In this document: piece after piece, positions 63,400 through 64,000 of the stretch
Numbering within the stretch: position 1 is the first letter of the stretch
Layout: each line of letters begins with the position of its first letter
NCBI GenBank assembly: GCA_036362985.1
Contig: JAYGXS010000001.1
Coordinates: 50,351,713-50,415,712, forward strand
Source: Ligula intestinalis
Taxonomy: Eukaryota; Platyhelminthes; Cestoda; Diphyllobothriidea; Diphyllobothriidae
DNA: 64,000 bases
Reading direction: 5' to 3'
Made by a program: the position numbers and the translations under genes
Notes under the pieces: generated by a model
The model's database searches: none
The model's input: only the letters and a program-made list of their open reading frames with translations
Told to the model about the DNA's origin: nothing

Positions 63400-64000
63400 A
63401 GGCTCATAATAAACTTCTCCCGGTGAATGTTCCTCTTTCTTCTGAACTGTTGTTACTCATAGTTGTTGGGTAGTTAAGGTTGCTGTAATACAGTTTGTGT
63501 AGTTGATACTGGTCCTAGGTTTACGGTGGGCGTGAAAGTGTCTTCCTCTTATATGTAGATTGCCGTAACATTCTTATGTTTTTAACTTTCATGCTTGTCT
63601 GTAACTGGAAAATGATCTTACATACTTATTTTTCGACGTTTCCTGCATCTTACATGTCGACAAATATAACACTGACTGCATTCTAAGATGGGAATGGAGA
63701 AGAGCCATGTAGACTTCTGCTAGAGATTCTATTAATATACTGCGCTGGCTTGGTCGCAAACAGCAGTAACTTGTTGCTTTACCCGTAATTATTTCCTAGA
63801 TTTCCTCTTTACGGACTGCGTTCTTAGGTACTAATTAATTGCTCCTTTATTCGCCAAGTTCAGGTTCCTTGCCACTTGTCACACTATTACTAATCATTTG
63901 CTTGTTTTGGGAAATTCGCTGCTAAAATGTACCCAAAATTTTTTGGTAACACAGAAAATTGCGTTTGCCACTAAAACACCACGTTTTTATCTTAATCCGT

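Larger units (their letters stand above)
62924..63445. mobile_element. Short Penelope-like (PLE) element 2
   Basis: Flanked by the 12 bp duplication ACTGTTGTTACT at 62912-62923 and 63446-63457. Inverted arms run from 62960 to about 63108 and from about 63305 to 63445, with a GC-rich middle of about 200 bp and a 36 nt extension on the left only (62924-62959). Each arm holds a hammerhead-like motif. The architecture is the same as the element at 49947-50492, but the sequence is unrelated, so it is a different family. The open frames here are read-through of the repeat. Confidence 0.74.
61788..64000 (+). other. Intron 17, continues beyond the window
   Basis: Donor gtagga. Contains repeat D2 copy 2 and a Penelope-like element. 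No exon encoding the expected C-terminal CEP135 segment found before 64000. Confidence 0.65.

Noticed and set aside
63077..63409. Overlapping open frames of 75-110 codons on both strands
   Set aside because: They read through the inverted arms of the Penelope-like element; the apparent protein repeat is a consequence of the palindrome.
1..64000. CRISPR arrays, operons, rRNA, phage or bacterial defence genes
   Set aside because: No regularly spaced repeats, no compact same-strand gene clusters and no rRNA sequence; the gene is spliced and eukaryotic.

Overview
The window looks like animal genomic DNA from a repeat-rich, intron-rich genome. A parasitic flatworm, possibly a diphyllobothriidean-type tapeworm, is my best guess from the RTE-like LINE, the hammerhead-bearing repeats and the intron sizes. 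That placement is inference. No bacterial-type gene layout is present.

One protein-coding gene dominates. Seventeen + strand exons, from 11752 to 61787, join in frame into about 1150 codons of almost uninterrupted coiled coil. The middle and C-terminal exons match the centriolar CEP135/TSGA10 family in order: a 'GIEHDRDYW' block, an 'IQTNV..LTKERDDLHRLYNEA' block, an 'EQLRAANEDAEIW' block, and near the end 'ATERENSRNLRVLLQSSKEKE'. The extreme C-terminus lies beyond 64000, and the conserved N-terminus was not found upstream. From exon 2 to exon 17 all junctions are phase 0 except the exon 3/4 junction, and two introns appear to use GC-AG splice sites.

Region by region: 1-11750 is upstream DNA with tRNA-derived SINE pieces, a retroposon 3' end and a decayed LINE reverse transcriptase (about 7.18-8.10 kb). 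From 11.75 to 30.1 kb lie exons 1-9, with long AT-rich introns holding hammerhead-ribozyme-like inverted repeats (19.8-20.8 kb), a 560 bp MITE-like repeat (24.4 kb) and a pogo/Tigger-type MITE (28.0 kb). Intron 9 (30.1-38.2 kb) holds two copies of a dispersed repeat, SINEs, and a pogo element that keeps the transposase C-terminus with a PCNA-binding motif. Exons 10-14 fill 38.2-46.7 kb. Intron 14 holds an RTE-like LINE with a 10 bp target-site duplication, and nested inside it is a small Penelope-like element with its own 12 bp duplication. Exons 15-17 fill 52.8-61.8 kb, and a second Penelope-like element lies at 62.9 kb.

The most unusual signal is that three unrelated repeat families in these introns each consist of an inverted pair of hammerhead-like motifs (C-U-G-A-N-G-A ... 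G-A-A-A). Two of them share 12 bp target-site duplications and a 34-36 nt one-sided extension. I regard these as mobile-element biology and did not see a separate new gene system.
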